DNA of 64,000 nucleotides. Source: Colletotrichum lupini. Lineage: Eukaryota; Ascomycota; Sordariomycetes; Glomerellales; Glomerellaceae. The DNA is taken from NCBI RefSeq assembly GCF_023278565.1, contig NC_064681.1, forward strand, positions 3,410,001 through 3,474,000, given 5' to 3'. Within the stretch, counting starts at the first letter, position 1. Each line of letters begins with the position of its first letter. Positions 24,641 through 37,488 of this stretch are shown one piece after another. The notes beneath the pieces are model-generated. The model did no database searches. It was not told the origin of the DNA and saw only the letters and a program-made list of their open reading frames with translations. A program made the position numbers and the translations under genes.

Positions 24641-26802
24641 TTTTATTACCCTATTTATAAGTTAAATCTTTACTTATTTAACGAATCTAGGCCTCTTTAC
24701 TAGCGATTACTATATCTAACCTCTTTTCCTTTCTTATTATACGTTCGATCGACCTAATATTATTAATAAGGGCCGTCGTACGCTTAGAAATAGGTTTAGT
24801 ATAGCATTCTTATTTTAATATTAAAGCTAGATCTTAGCCTCGAGTAGAGCGTCTCGTAGTTTTTGAGTACTTAGTATAAGGTAATTTTTACTTCTAATAT
24901 ACGCTAGACTATAGTATAAAAATATCCGACTTTCCGCTCGTTTATCCCATTATTTAGCTAGGTTTTTGCTAGCTTATTAATTTAATTAATAAGCTCTTTA
25001 AGGATCTCTACTCGCAATTTACCCTCTATTATCCTAGCTATAAATATAAAAAAAATCGCTCGTAGCTTAGATAGGAGCTCTAGGTTCTTATTATAGGTCT
25101 CGAAGCGACTTCGGATTACGTTAATTATACTAAGAAAGTCGTTTTAATTAAGATTACGTACCGCTTCGTAATAATAATTAAAGGCTTTATTTACGAGTAC
25201 GATATTAATTACCGAATAGTACTAATATTCCCTAATTCCGACTTTTTCGTAGTAATTATAAAATATCGTTAGGGGTTTTTATAAGACCTTATACTTCCCC
25301 CTAGAGTATAATTTCTTTTTTAGGAAGATCTTTTTAAGGTCTATAAATTACCTCGTATTCGCTATTAGATTTTTAATATTTATATACGAACCCTGCGTCG
25401 CTACGTACTATTAGTAACTTCGGGTCGTCTACTTCCTTTCTTATTAGCCGATTAGCGCCGAATTTCGTATTAGTAGTAGTAATAAGTTATAGATCGAAAT
25501 AAGCAGAATTATTAATTATCGTACTTTTAGTACTATATTTTGCCCCGGTATATCCTTTTGCAATAATAGATTTCTATTAGTAATTATAGGGAGGAAATCT
25601 AGGTCGTTTACCTTTTTTTTAAATTCGTTAAAGCGATTATACGCTCTATTAACCTATGCCTAGTTCTATAGTACGAATTCCTTTTCTATAATTATTACTA
25701 CTAATATTTTATATAGCTCTTGCGATTATAATTGCGCTAGTAATACCCCTCGCCCATAAAAGAATTTATTAACTACTTTTATAATTCCTAAGCTTATACT
25801 TATAAACTATTCGTCTAGCTAGTAGCTAAGGTCGTCTACGATCTTATAAAATAAGGGTTGCCCCTATAGCCCCTTTTTTTTATAAACCTTAGTTAAATAA
25901 ATTAATACCGCGTTAATTTACTTATTATTAGGCTAATCCGCAATTCTATATATCTACGTCCCTTAATAATCCGAGTTAATATTTACCTATTTATAAAGGA
26001 TTAGGATTCTATTTAGGATCGGGTTTCGTCCTCTTTTTTTTACCCTAACTCGCTAAGGGTCGTACTCTAGCTTATACCCGTATTAATAATTACTAGCGTA
26101 TTTAATCTTAACGGGGATATATTTAATCTGCGCGCAGGTCGTAATAAATCCGTACTTTTACTACCTAACGAATTTATTAGGGTCTAGGAGATTCCCGCTT
26201 CCTCTCGCCGTCTCGTTACTACTCTCGTTTTTATTATTTTTAATAATTACTATTACTTTTCTAAATCGCTAGCTATCGTACTTACTAAGATCCTCCTTTT
26301 TATTTAATAAAAAAAGGTAGGTTTTAGTAATTCTTTTTAATAATAGTAGCGGTAAACGTTTATATTACTATAAGAAGATATAGTAATTAGTCTTAGGATC
26401 TTTACTAGTTACCGATTTCCGCTATCCTATACACTTCTAGCCTCCTAAGCCTCGTGCTCTCTATAATCTCTAAATAACTTCTTTAGTTAATTTTTAATTA
26501 TAGGCTAGCTATAGAAAAGTCGTTTAGTAAAAAAGCTACTTAGGGCGACGGTAAAAAGCTAGTTACTTAAGTAGTTCCGTTAATTAACGTAGTTTAATAT
26601 AGTAAACGTCGACCTCTCGTAAGTAGTAAAGGGCTATAATTACTTAATTCCGTGCGGTATTTAAAAATCACCTCCTTTTTTATTTATTTTTATAAGGTTA
26701 ATTAGTACGAATCTCCTATCCCGTATAGTATTAAGAGGTCGTCTTTTTTATATAGTAAAATACCTTACCGATCTACGATAGTAGAGTTTAATTACTAATT
26801 AA

Positions 26803-27007
26803 TATTAATATCTTTATTATAGGGTAGTTAGTTCGAACCGTAGTTAACGAAGAGATTAATTAAACTATATAAATATCTACGTAGTAAGTATAAAAAGGAG
26901 GTTCTAACTATAGGTTAGGCTAGCTATAATAATCGTAAATAGGGCCCCTAATTGGCCCCTGCGCAGTCGGCTGTATGCCGCGGTCGAATTAGACTTCTAA
27001 TCCGACA
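26803..27007 (-). repeat. 5' LTR of Copia-A copy 2
   Basis: 205 bp ending in CCGACA on the + strand (TGTCGG in element orientation), followed by GTTTA, the flank that pairs with CAAAC at 8744-8748. Confidence 0.92.
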
Positions 27008-29387
27008 GTTTAAATAGGGGCGCAGATTAGTATTAAGATTGAGACTTGAGGTGGAATGACCCAAGAGAAAGGAAGCGTACAGAGAGATAAGACTTTCTTG
27101 GCTTCTTTCTTCTAGTAGATGCATTTCTTGACCGATACCGGTCCAGAACCCAATCATTTCGAAAATGAGATCAAAGCTAATAGCTAAATCCGCATATAAC
27201 GTGGAAAGCTCTCTCAGTTGCCTGAGCCTCACTGGTGTCTCGAGTTCCTTGGATATTGCATCTGTGACATGCTGCTCACAGCCTTCAGCTGTGTCCGTTT
27301 GGTGGCCACGATATGAACTAATTATCGTCTGGGGGTTACGACCGGATCATTTCACCATTAATCGAAAAGCTAAATAAGTCCGCCAGCAGCCTTCTATCGC
27401 ATATCAAATTAATTGTGCTTACTCTCGAACGTTGCCCCGCTTTGTATCATCAACGAAGCATGATCTCCAGCATCAGGGAGGCATTCGTAAGGAGTAAATG
27501 CTGCCGAATAAGATCTAATATTCGTTTGGCAAAATATTCTTCGAGTTCACGAATCGGGCCAGCTTTCAGACTCTAAAGATTACGGAACAGCTCGTCAAGG
27601 TGCCGACGGCGCTGAACAGGTCCGAGTACTGTATTCACTGCTTGCATGATGTTAGCGAACTTGTGCAGAGCGAGTTTCTCCTTGCAGCTTCCAGGTCATC
27701 TCACGAATCCGATGGAAGCTTCGACTGCTCATCATCGACTTAGCCAACATGAGTGTTTGGCAGATTATTATCACGGTGAAGAGCTCGTACTCTGAATGGT
27801 TTCTCAAGTCCATGGAGCCCGCGCACGCGATACGATGTGTGGGAGTTGATCTTATTGTCGCCCGGAAGATGATTACACCGGCCTGCTATTCTCAGCCTGT
27901 AAGACCTTACTGCGTTTGCTTGTCTAAGCAATAGGGTTATCGGTAGTAGGTTCTTGGGTATCAAGGTAACACTCATGAGCGTCACGACATTACTACTTCA
28001 AGGAAAGATCTCTTCACACCGTCGGTAACATATGTTTGGGCATTACTGAATGTGTCGTCATAGCTACATCCGCGAATACGAGACTTCGGTCCGATTTCCC
28101 CCACGTATGCAGGGTGAGAGTGTTCGTCGGTGGTCCCTTAATCGCCGTGTGGTTGGCTGGAAACTCTCCCTAGCAGCGACAAGAAGCGTCATGATGTGTG
28201 TAAATGGCCGGTTGAACATTTGCTGCCGTCATTGCAGGGTAGATCTTGAAAAAGCAAATACTGCCCCCCGCCCCCCGTGGGTCGTTCAGCTACTCTTTTA
28301 AATGCTTAACATCGCTAACAGCTTCATAGATGAGGTCTCCCCCATTTTGACAATAGTCATTATGGGTAAACTTGTTGTATTTCCGGGCTGATACTTCCGA
28401 AGTATTTGTATAAGATGGACAACAAGAACAGGGACGATGAGATTGAATGTTGGGATGAAGTGCACTTTACCGCTGGAGCTGTGTCTCGTGAAAGGGCGAC
28501 CAGAAGCGCACATCCAGGAATGGATCATAGACGCCCGCGCTTCCCACGGACCAGGGGGTTCAGGAAGCAAGCGATCGAGCCATTTGATTCACAGCCCACT
28601 AGTGTATGTACCATAAGCCGGGGACCCAGACTTGATGCCAAATCCAGGTTACTCATAGAGACTTGATGTGTATGTCTTGAACCAAAATCTATAAACACTA
28701 AAGCCAGCGGCATGAGCGTTCATCTGGTTAGCTGCGGTATAGTTTATGTAGGTAGTCTCAAGAAAAGCGTTCCTACCCGCAGGACGACAGAGCGGGTTGT
28801 GGTTGATGCTAAGCAGGCGTGGCAGGGACCACTCGGAAACACCACGCTGAAACCCCGGAAGCGGCATTCTGCCAGAACCAACAAGTCAGCATTGGCGGAT
28901 TTCGTATGTGGTGCTTTGCTTACGAATTGTGGCAGACTTGTTCAGCTCTTGAACAGATCCGGCATGGTTCAAGGACTAGCCCCGAAGCAAGGAGTGCCGG
29001 GCGACACGGATCAAAACCTAGTGAAAGAGAATCATGGGGATTATCCCATCTTAACCAATCGTCAAAGCCCCGTTATCTCTTCCCCGCATTCTACATTTCT
29101 AGCGGGTAAGGGACCCTAGGCTAAACCCGTAATTGTAGGAAGTCCCGCTTTGCCGCTATCAAGAGGAACATAGCCGACTGACAATCTGTCTGCTTATCTC
29201 TTCCCTCTCCTATTCGATTGTGTTGGTTCTCTTCCATCCCCCGGCATTTCTCTCTGAAAGAACCGCTTTTCCATCCTTTCGATCATTGTGTGGCCTGCAT
29301 ACCGAACGTCATCGTTTCACTTACTTGCGCAATATCCACCTGGAAACCATCTGCTTTCAATTACGTTTGAGGTTAAAGTACCCTGCG
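27008..29387. other. Long intergenic spacer upstream of the Zn2Cys6 regulator
   Basis: 2.4 kb of normal-composition sequence with only short, overlapping open frames in all directions, none with recognisable domains or splice structure. The first bases are the original downstream neighbour of the rhodopsin-domain gene if the inversion model is right: joining the gene end at 8744 to 27013 creates a TGA stop at once. The right end holds the regulator promoter and leader. Confidence 0.5.
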
Positions 29388-31685
29388 ATGCCACGGAGCA
29401 AAGACACCATGGCGCAACCGAAAGAGAACCGCGTCGCAAAGAGACCAAGCCCACAGAGCGGAGAGACGGGAAGACGACGAGCGCCGTATGCACTGCGCGC
29501 TTGCGAGGCATGTCGCCGACGAAAGGGGAAATGCGACGGACGGCAACCATGCAGGTACTGCGCAGGACGTAAGCAGACCTGCGTCTTCGACAGCATCTAC
29601 GGCTCCGATGACGGCATGTGGTCCGTCCCGACTGCGACGGCTACCGATGATTCTCCTACCGAGTCCGATCAATCAAGGCGAGAGACCTCGTCAACGTCCA
29701 ATAACCAGGACAACATCATGAAACTCTTATCAAGTCTTCAAGACCAATTGAACACTCTCGCATCCCGCGTGCAGACTCCTAGCGAGGTGGCGAACGCCAT
29801 ACAACCATCCCCGGCATTCACAATGGGCAACCAAACACCCGAAGATTTCCTTTCAGCCCTCATAACTGACGCTGGAGTCCTCGAAAACTGCCTTGAGTCA
29901 ATCGGGCCGTCAACGTGCTCCCCGCCTCGGCAGCTGTACGGCCTGCCGAGCCCGGAGGAGACCATGAAGGTTGCCCGAAAACGCGTTCGCCGAGAGAGCC
30001 TATACCACACGCCGCCCGTACCAATGCAAGAAGAACCGATCAGCCTCGACTTCATTCCTACTGTGTCGGTCCATGACGATGCCATGTCTTTGACGCAGAG
30101 CACGAGTTCTTTCAACCCACTTGTGACCGGCGCAAGCGATTCCCAAAAGTTGTTGCGCTTCAAGTCTTTGATGAACATCGACGAAGTGGTCGAAATGCTT
30201 GGCGTATACCAAGACGCTATCGGCGCTCTTCACCCGATTATCGACATCGACCAGACTATCGCCCATGCTCGGTTCTTCTATGCAGATGCGGATTCGACAA
30301 GTTGGGAGATAGTGACGGAAAAGTCGGACATGGCTTCCGAGGAAGATTTGATAATCTTGAATCTTGCCTTGGCTATTGCACTCCACACCGAAGCGACGCC
30401 AGAAAGCTCCAATATCGAAGCGCTCATCGTAGATTGTATGAAAGAGGCTGTGAACAGCAGAATCACCGAATCTAACACAAGTATGAAGCAAGTCATCATC
30501 ATACTTCTCAAGGTCAGTTGCAGCCACTTTCCGTTTCGACTCCATCTAGCGCTGACAAGACCAATCAGGGCTGCTACGAATACTTCAATGATATGCCCCA
30601 GGTTGCATGGCGTATGTGTGGCATAGCCGGGCGCATGCTCATGGAGCTCGGAGTACACAACGAGGAAGCGTGGTCCCGTCTGGCAAGCTCACCGAGTCTA
30701 CGCTCAGAACTCTGCACCCTGGTCTCCAGCATTGTCATCCTAGACCGACAATGGAGTGCAGCAGCCAACCTGCCCTCTAACTTTCATGACTCCAGTTTCA
30801 GCCCTGTCAACCTTATCTCGGTAAGCTACACCGTTCTGATCAAACTCTCAACCTGCATTAACACACCAAAAGGCCGATCATCCCTACATACAAGCAATGC
30901 TGTCCTTCATCCGCGTCAGCAATAAGCTGGAAGGGCCTATGGCACAAGCCACAAAGGCCCAGCGGTACGAAGACGAGGATAACTTTGAGCTCATGAATTT
31001 CCAGTTGGAGCAATGGCGCAAACGAGCTGTCGGCAACTACTCCATCACACACCCTGAGACATGGAGCCTAAGCCCTCCCAAGCAACCTTCCTCTTTCCCC
31101 ATACTACTCCACCTGCGCGCGGAAACCGTCCGAAGTTTCCTCCTCAAGCCGTGGTTCTTCTCACGAACCGACACACAGACGAGCAAGAAATACCTGCAGC
31201 CCGCAATCGAAGTCCTCTTTGATATCTGCGACGTTCTCTACGCACTGAACGCCAACACAGACATCTACCGGAAGCAGCAGCCTTATTATTAAGAGCTATT
31301 GGCTTCAGCTTCCGCCCTCGGTTTCGTCCTGACGTCATCCCTGGAGCAGAACCGTTCAACCTTACTAGCTAGCCTGCCGCCGGGACTGTCCAAGGCTATG
31401 GGCCGCAGCTACGAGCTGGCTGTGGCACTGGCAGCGAGTTATGTTACGAGGTCAAAGGCTGCAAAGCAACTGTCTGATCAGCTTGCGGAGGTGCGTGGGA
31501 GTCTGATGGGGTTCGGCATGATCGAGATGCCCGACTCCGAGAATGATGACGGCAGGAAGGACGGCGACGTACTTCCTGCATCGGAGTTTATGTATGATGG
31601 GTCTTCTGGGTGGGACGATGAGTTCCAGATGCAATGGCCAAATTGCGATCTCGAGAACAGTTTTGCTGAGGGCATAGTCTCTTAA
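29388..31685 (+). pseudogene. Zn2Cys6 transcription factor with one in-frame TAA
   Basis: Three exons: 29388-30512, 30569-30820, 30873-31685; introns 56 and 52 bases; 730 codons. The start chosen is the first ATG of the frame (M-P-R-S-K-D). The binuclear zinc cluster is perfect: C39-x2-C42-x6-C49-x5-C55-x2-C58-x6-C65 with basic residues between, followed by a Ser/Thr-rich linker and a fungal-specific transcription factor middle region (Y-F-N-D-M-P-Q-V-A-W-R-M-C-G-I-A-G-R-M; V-L-D-R-Q-W-type block as I-L-D-R-Q-W). The frame stays open except for TAA at 31290-31292 (codon 599) between Q-P-Y-Y and E-L-L-A-S-A-S-A-L-G. A CAA-to-TAA change explains it. The product would keep the DNA-binding domain but lose about 131 residues, which include the acidic end. 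It is a candidate regulator of the neighbouring enzymes. Confidence 0.85.
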
Positions 31686-31933
31686 GGGGCCTCTTGGCGG
31701 TTGTACTTTTATTATCTATAATTACCATGTGATACGAGATGAATGATGATCAATGATAACATCGACGATTATTTTCAGAGTCTACAAGGCCGCCACCGGT
31801 ATTTGACGTCTCAGACATATATAAAGACATGGTTACCTAGACTCTAGATGCTTGATCATTGCAGGACCGAACAGGAGAACTAGTAGCTACAACCTAAACC
31901 TCTACCGTATCCGTTGATTCTTTCAAAGCTCCT

Positions 31934-32469
31934 TCATGATTTCCGCACCTTGAAATTAAACATTCCGTTTGATACAACAGAGTTCCGATCCCTCATCTTT
32001 TCCGCAGTATCGATCCCTAGGACTGGCACGCGGTACTCAAAAGTTGCCCCATCCTCTTGTCCTTTGATCGGATATGGGAAGGGAAGGTACTGCGGCATCA
32101 AACCAAGTTGAGCCAGGACGGTTCCCTGGTCCCATGAAATGTGCTCGTGGTACAACCTGTCGCCACGAATATTCACAACAGCAGTGAAGGGTATTTCCAC
32201 CTTTTTGTACGTTGGCGGGATACCAGGGACACTGAGAGACACCGGGGTGTTAGCTGCTTTCGTCTCTGAGTATTATGCCCCTAATAGATGATCACTCACA
32301 GCCAATCGACCACCGTGTCATGTGTGAACTTATAGATGAACTCGTCCACGACGCGGTCAATACCAAGCGTGCGGCTGATGAGTTCTAACTCTGTATCTTG
32401 AGAGTTATTGAAAATGAAGTTGTTGCGGTAGAATTGTGTTAATGGCCCTCGTCCGATGCCACCCGTCAG
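31934..32469 (-). CDS. Dienelactone hydrolase/NTF2-like protein, exons 3-4 (3' half)
   Basis: Exon 3 is 32300-32469 and exon 4 is 31934-32231, with a 68-base intron between. They continue the protein begun at 45386-46253. The junction after removal of the big intron reads N-H-V-P-T / L-T-G-G-I-G-R-G in phase 0. This part forms an NTF2/SnoaL-like domain: L-T-Q-F-Y-R-N-N-F-I-F, D-R-V-V-D-E-F-I-Y-K-F-T-H-D, V-P-G-I-P-P-T, then H-E-H-I-S-W-D-Q-G. The acceptor is CTCAG with a CTAAC branch point 14 bases upstream. All four exons sum to 1,266 bases (421 residues) with no stop. The small open frame starting at 32517 would be a truncated model that reads into the intron. Confidence 0.82.
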
Positions 32470-34639
32470 CTGAGCACGTGTTAGCTGTGAGGCTTTTATA
32501 TTCTGGGCCTCCGTCATAGAAGATCAATTCAACCTTCCTCCTACATACTTTTTCTTGGCACGCACTGTTAGTGCGGGCCACTCTACCACACTAACCTCCT
32601 TAATAAGGCCTATTCTACCCCCCCCCCCCCCCCCTTTTTTCTCCTATGCTAACTATAACTAGCTTAGGTAACGGCCGCTATACGCTATTATAGTTACTAC
32701 CCTCTTTAAATACTTTTAATACCCTCTCGGGCTTTACTACGATCGTTTAGTCTATACTACTACGGTCCCTAACTAAAAGACGCCGTATTCCGGACTTTAC
32801 TAAGGTAACGCCTATAACCCCTAAGATTACAAAGGTTCTAACTACGAGACCTAGGCTAGACGCGTTTATTATTATAACTTAGCTTAGACTAATAATAATA
32901 ACCTAACTCCCCCCTAATTATAGAGCGCGTTTTAATAAAACTACGACTATTAGCGAGATTAGGACCCGTCTATTTAGCCTCTACTTTATAAGGGATATTA
33001 CCCTCGTAGCTATTTAAGAGTCCTTTTAGCTATTAGAAAACTTTAAATATACTATTATTATAAGCTACTATATTACTAAGCTCGAGGCTCTCTTTAAAAA
33101 ACCTTAGCTACCGCCCGCTAGAACCTTTTAATATAAGCTAAACTATAGAATTACGACGGGCCTCTCTTTTATTAAAGCACTCTTTTAAAGCTCTAGCTAT
33201 TATACTTAGCATCCTATTAGTTACTAGCCTAAGGGGCTTATAGCTCGAGCTTTAAGTATAACGAGCGACTTATAAAAAAGAGCTAGAAACGCACTTCCCT
33301 CCCCCGATACCCGTATTTTTATTTACCTCGACCCTAAGAATCCCCGCCGCTAGGTAGATGTACGGTTTATTTATAAAGAGGTTATTAAAAACTACTCGCT
33401 TAAGGGCGAAAATATTAGCCCAGTAACTAGGGTTCTAACTAGTTACGTACTTACCCTAAAGACCCTAGGAGCATAATAGGCTATACTTAGTTACTATACT
33501 TAGCTACTTAAACTCTTTAATATAACTACTATTAAGGGATCCGAGATTTAGTTTACTTATACTATTAGAAATATTAAGACTTAGATCCTTAGCTTTAATA
33601 AGTAACCCCTTAACTTTAATACGTACGTCCGGGACGAGGTTAAAGTAGTAGCGGGGGTAACCCCCCTTTACTACCGGACCTCTAGCCTAACGAACGGCCC
33701 CTATATAACTTATATTATATCCTTCTTAAGACTAATAAAAAGGCCCTTTAATATCTTTAGATCGGTAATAGCCTAGCTACTTACTCACCGACCCCTTCTT
33801 AAGTAGTACTAGGTCTACTTAAATTAGTATAGCTCTAAGGACTATACTAAAACTTAACGCTACTATTACTATAAAAAGCTAGGATATAATAATAACTATA
33901 TTACGATCGTCCCTTAGTATATAAACTACTAGGAGCTATATACGAGCGATTATATAAGCTACCCTATATGCCCCTAGAGGAAAGACGGTACTATTATCTA
34001 CTAGACCTCTTAATAAAAAAAACTCTTATATAAAGTAGATAGAGAACTCTATACGTAAGCTACGAAGCTTAACCTCTCCCTAAGCCCTGCCCCTAAGTTA
34101 GACCCTATAAAGTCCTTAGGTACTTAGCTCTAGGATAAGATTATAAGTATCGAAGTAAAGAGACTTACCGAGGATATTATTTAGGGGTCTATAGTTATCG
34201 GTATAGTTACGTATAATACTAGAGACTATTTAAGTAGACGAGAATAAACTTACCTAACTATTATAGAGTTAGATAGTACTATAGATTCTATTTTAAAAAG
34301 CGGCGACTACCCTCCCTTTAAAAAATAGGGCTCTAAACTCCCCCCTAAAAATAGCTTAGAATATAAAGAGCCTGCCCCGAAGAAGAAGAGTAAAGGTAAA
34401 TATAAGAGCGCTTTATATAAGTATTTTATAACTACCCGTAGCTAGCGTGTTTAATACGTATTAGAATTAAAGTATTATAAGCTAATATATAAAAAAACGG
34501 CCGTAAGTACGACTACGCCCTTATTACTACCGAATTCGAATAGGCGGATATCTTATTATTATAAGAGTTATAATATAATATAAATAAACTATAGAATATT
34601 ACTAAATTTTACCCTAGCTTTGCCCTATACTCGCTAGTT

Positions 34640-36850
34640 TAAAGCTAGGCTACGACTATTAATAGACCCTAGGTCTTTATATACGTCTACCGGACCCTCC
34701 CGTAGTTAGTAGCGTTTAATATTATAGAGCTCCTTTATTAGGACTTACTTAGAGTGCGTATCTTAGGGTATTATATCCTTAACGTTTACTACGCCCTTAA
34801 TAAGAAGTATATATTAATAATACTTAACTACTAGACCCCCCTATAAAAGCTATTTATTACGGGGGATCTAAACTCCTATTATACTAATTAGTAACCGGGG
34901 ACCCCCTTATATACCCCTAGGAACTACCTTATTAACTAGATAGACGGCTACTACTTTACTATACTAAACCCTATAGGGGTCCCTACTTATAAACCGGGTA
35001 ATATACTCGACCTAGCTATTTCTAACGTCCCCTTAGCCCGGACCTAGATTACTAGCTATATATATACTAAATCGGACTATAATACCTTTATTACGACTAT
35101 CCCCCTTCCCGCTAACTTAGGTAATACGTATTAGCTAGAAAAAAAGAAGTAGAGGATTAAACTAAAGAATATACTATAGTTTATAAAGAGGGTTAGAGAG
35201 CTAACCTAAGTAATATATACTATATATAATACTATATAAAACCTCGATCTAGCCGCAGAGAGCCTTAACGACGTACTTTAGTATACTTATACTTCCTCTT
35301 TTACCCCGTATTATATAAGGAGTAAGGGGACGAAGTAGTAAGACGAATCGTATACTAAGATTAATAAACGCTTTAAAGCAGTATACGTAGCCGACCCCTA
35401 ATCTCTTACTATAGCTATAGCTAATTAATAGCGCGATAGTACTATATAGAGGGCTAAGGCCGTTATATAAGCTAGAATAGTCTCCTTTATTAAGAAGGAT
35501 TCGGATATATACCGAATTATAAGTTAGAACCGGCCTAGGCCTTAGGTCTAATCCCCCCCTCTATAAGACGGTAAGAATATAGTTACCGAACTTACTAAGA
35601 AGGCGATACTTTTCTAAAAAAAGCTCTTAGAGCGTATAACTATAGAGAACGACGTATATCTTAACCCTACGATACGCCCTCGTTAGCTATTACCTTAGGA
35701 TCTTACTATTTACTAATACAAAATAGATAATATAGTACTTAGCACGGGGAATACTACCCCTAGCGTAGATAATATTACGGTTTTAATATTACGGGCTTAT
35801 TAGCCGTATATTAGTAACTATATCCGTTATTTTTACTAAGCCTATCTCGTACTTAGGTACTACCCTAAGGCCTAGCGAGATACTAAGGTAATAATAATAC
35901 TAAAGCCTAACCGGGATATACGTACTTATAAGGGCTAGCGCCCGATCTTATTCCTAGCGACCCTAAGGGAGGGGCTAGAGCGCCTTATAGCTAAGAAGAT
36001 ATTCTATATTACTATTACCCGAGGCGTACTTAACCTATAAGTAGCCGGGGTACTACCTAAACGATCGGCTACGGATATAACTAGAGTAATAGCTTACGAT
36101 ATATAGGCTATTTTTAATAAGAAGCTAGTTGCTATTATTATTATAATAAATATTAAAGGAGCCTTCGACCTAGTACTATATAACTAGCTATATAATCGGC
36201 TCTAAGTATAGGGTTAGCCTAAGAATATTATTACCTAGGTATAGTACCTTAACTAGTTATACCGAGCTTCGGTCCGCTATAAAAAATACTAAACTCCTAT
36301 ATCCCCCCTTTTTTATAGTCTATTATAGGGGTTACTGATCTTACTTATCCTCTTCTTATTATATACCGAGTAGATTTATTAAATTAGCCTAGAGTCCTCT
36401 AGATTCGGCTATGCTAATAATTATATAATACTAAGCGTTAAAAAGGACCTTACTAAGGCTACCTCCCGGGCATAGTAGATTCTAGACGATACTATTACCT
36501 AGGGTAGGGATAATACTATTTAGTTTAATCCTAAGAAAACCAAAGTCCTTTATCTTACGAGGCGGACCTTGCTAAGGGCCGGAGATGTCGCCCCCCCCCC
36601 CTATCCGCTATAGTAATAAGGAGATTAGACTATATAAGAAGGGTATTATAAAGTGGCTAGGCATTACTTTTAATAAGAAACTACTTTTCTATAGCTATAT
36701 TGCTAACTACCGAAGTAAGGCTAGGTTTATAGCTAGCTATATTAAAAGTCTTAATAAAGTCTTTAATAGTACGCCCCCCGCTACTATGCGCAAAGTAATT
36801 TATATTATTATTATCCCTAAGGCCCTATACGGCGCTAAGCTATAGTACCC
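34640..36850 (+). pseudogene. LINE ORF2 remains: endonuclease and reverse transcriptase
   Basis: Readable across stops. The endonuclease block has G-D-L-N-S-x-x-T-N followed by S-D-Y-N-T-F (34860-35110). The RT has T-D-I-T near 36075, the D-I-K-G-A-F-D-type block as N-I-K-G-A-F-D (36150-36170), the catalytic box as G-Y-A-N-N-Y (36404-36422), and the C-terminal K-W-L-G-I-T-F-N-K-K-L motif with P-K-A-L-Y-G-A (36650-36840). The 86-codon open frame at 36585-36845 is only a surviving piece. Confidence 0.8.
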
Positions 36851-37264
36851 CGGCCTAACCTAACCTATTTTTAAAGTTAGGGTTAACTCCGAGATATGCG
36901 CCCGACCGGAAGTTTAATATAGGCTAAAGTTAATTATTAGGACCCTCTAGACCCTTATTAATATTACTTTAAGGGGCTCCCTCTTAGTATAGCGGACTAT
37001 ATTAATTACGGCGCTACTATACGAGGTAAGCACTCTATTAATAAAGCTTTTCCTAAACTCCCTTAAAAACTACTACGCCGTTAGGCTTTTTATACTAAAC
37101 TACTTTTATTCCCTAGCTTAGAGGATCCGTAATTATAAGCTATTGCGTAACTATAGGAACCCCTCTTACTTAACTACGCTTACCTAAGTAGCTAGTTAAG
37201 TCGAACGTCCCCCGCGACTAGCCTTATTACCCCGCGACTTTTTAATTATAAATAACTCTAGTAG

Positions 37265-37488
37265 TGTTACGGCAGTGGGTATTAGGGCCCTTGTGGGCCC
37301 CGTGGCTTAGCCTTAGGCTGCGAGGCTAAGCTCTTAATAGTTACGTAACGAGCTAGACCGCTAGGCCCAAAGGGCTAGCTCGCTAGCTTTTACTTACTAT
37401 TCTATTTTTTCCCTCTTTACGTTAAGTCTTTAGTTAATTAGGTTAATATAGTAGCGTTCCGACCTACTTTAAGTTCCCTTTTATAATA
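37265..37488 (+). repeat. 5' LTR of the Gypsy element
   Basis: 224 bp. It carries two GC-rich inverted repeats, including a perfect 9-bp stem GCTTAGCCT / AGGCTAAGC at 37305-37313 and 37323-37331, and a GAGCTAG..CTAGCTC pair further on. Both are preserved in the other LTR almost unchanged. Confidence 0.9.

Larger units (their letters stand above)
20488..27007 (-). mobile_element. Ty1/Copia LTR retrotransposon, family A copy 2 (RIP-inactivated)
   Basis: A 6,520-bp inverted copy of the element at 2223-8743, collinear along its whole length with transition-type differences. LTRs are 205 bp at 20488-20692 (3' LTR) and 26803-27007 (5' LTR). Read in element orientation, the 5' flank is TAAAC (27008-27012) and the 3' flank is AAAAG (20483-20487). 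AAAAG matches the 5' flank of copy 1 exactly. TAAAC matches the 3' flank of copy 1 (CAAAC) at four of five positions, with the mismatch being a CpA-to-TpA change. All frames are destroyed. The right end (26950-27007) keeps several CpA/TpG sites, as does the outer end of copy 1. Confidence 0.93.

Noticed and set aside
28712..29119. 135-codon open frame upstream of the regulator
   Set aside because: It overlaps another frame of similar length (28819-29109), has no domain features, and its composition is like the rest of the spacer.
31200..31300. Explaining the TAA at 31290 as a missed intron
   Set aside because: No donor upstream keeps phase; the sequence on both sides is continuous in one frame and protein-like.
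32516..32529. Treating the hydrolase/NTF2 gene as destroyed by the LINE
   Set aside because: The duplication lies between valid splice sites, so coding sequence is unbroken; loss of function cannot be claimed from sequence alone.
36585..36845. 86-codon open frame as a gene
   Set aside because: It is the C-terminal part of the LINE reverse transcriptase that happened to escape a stop.
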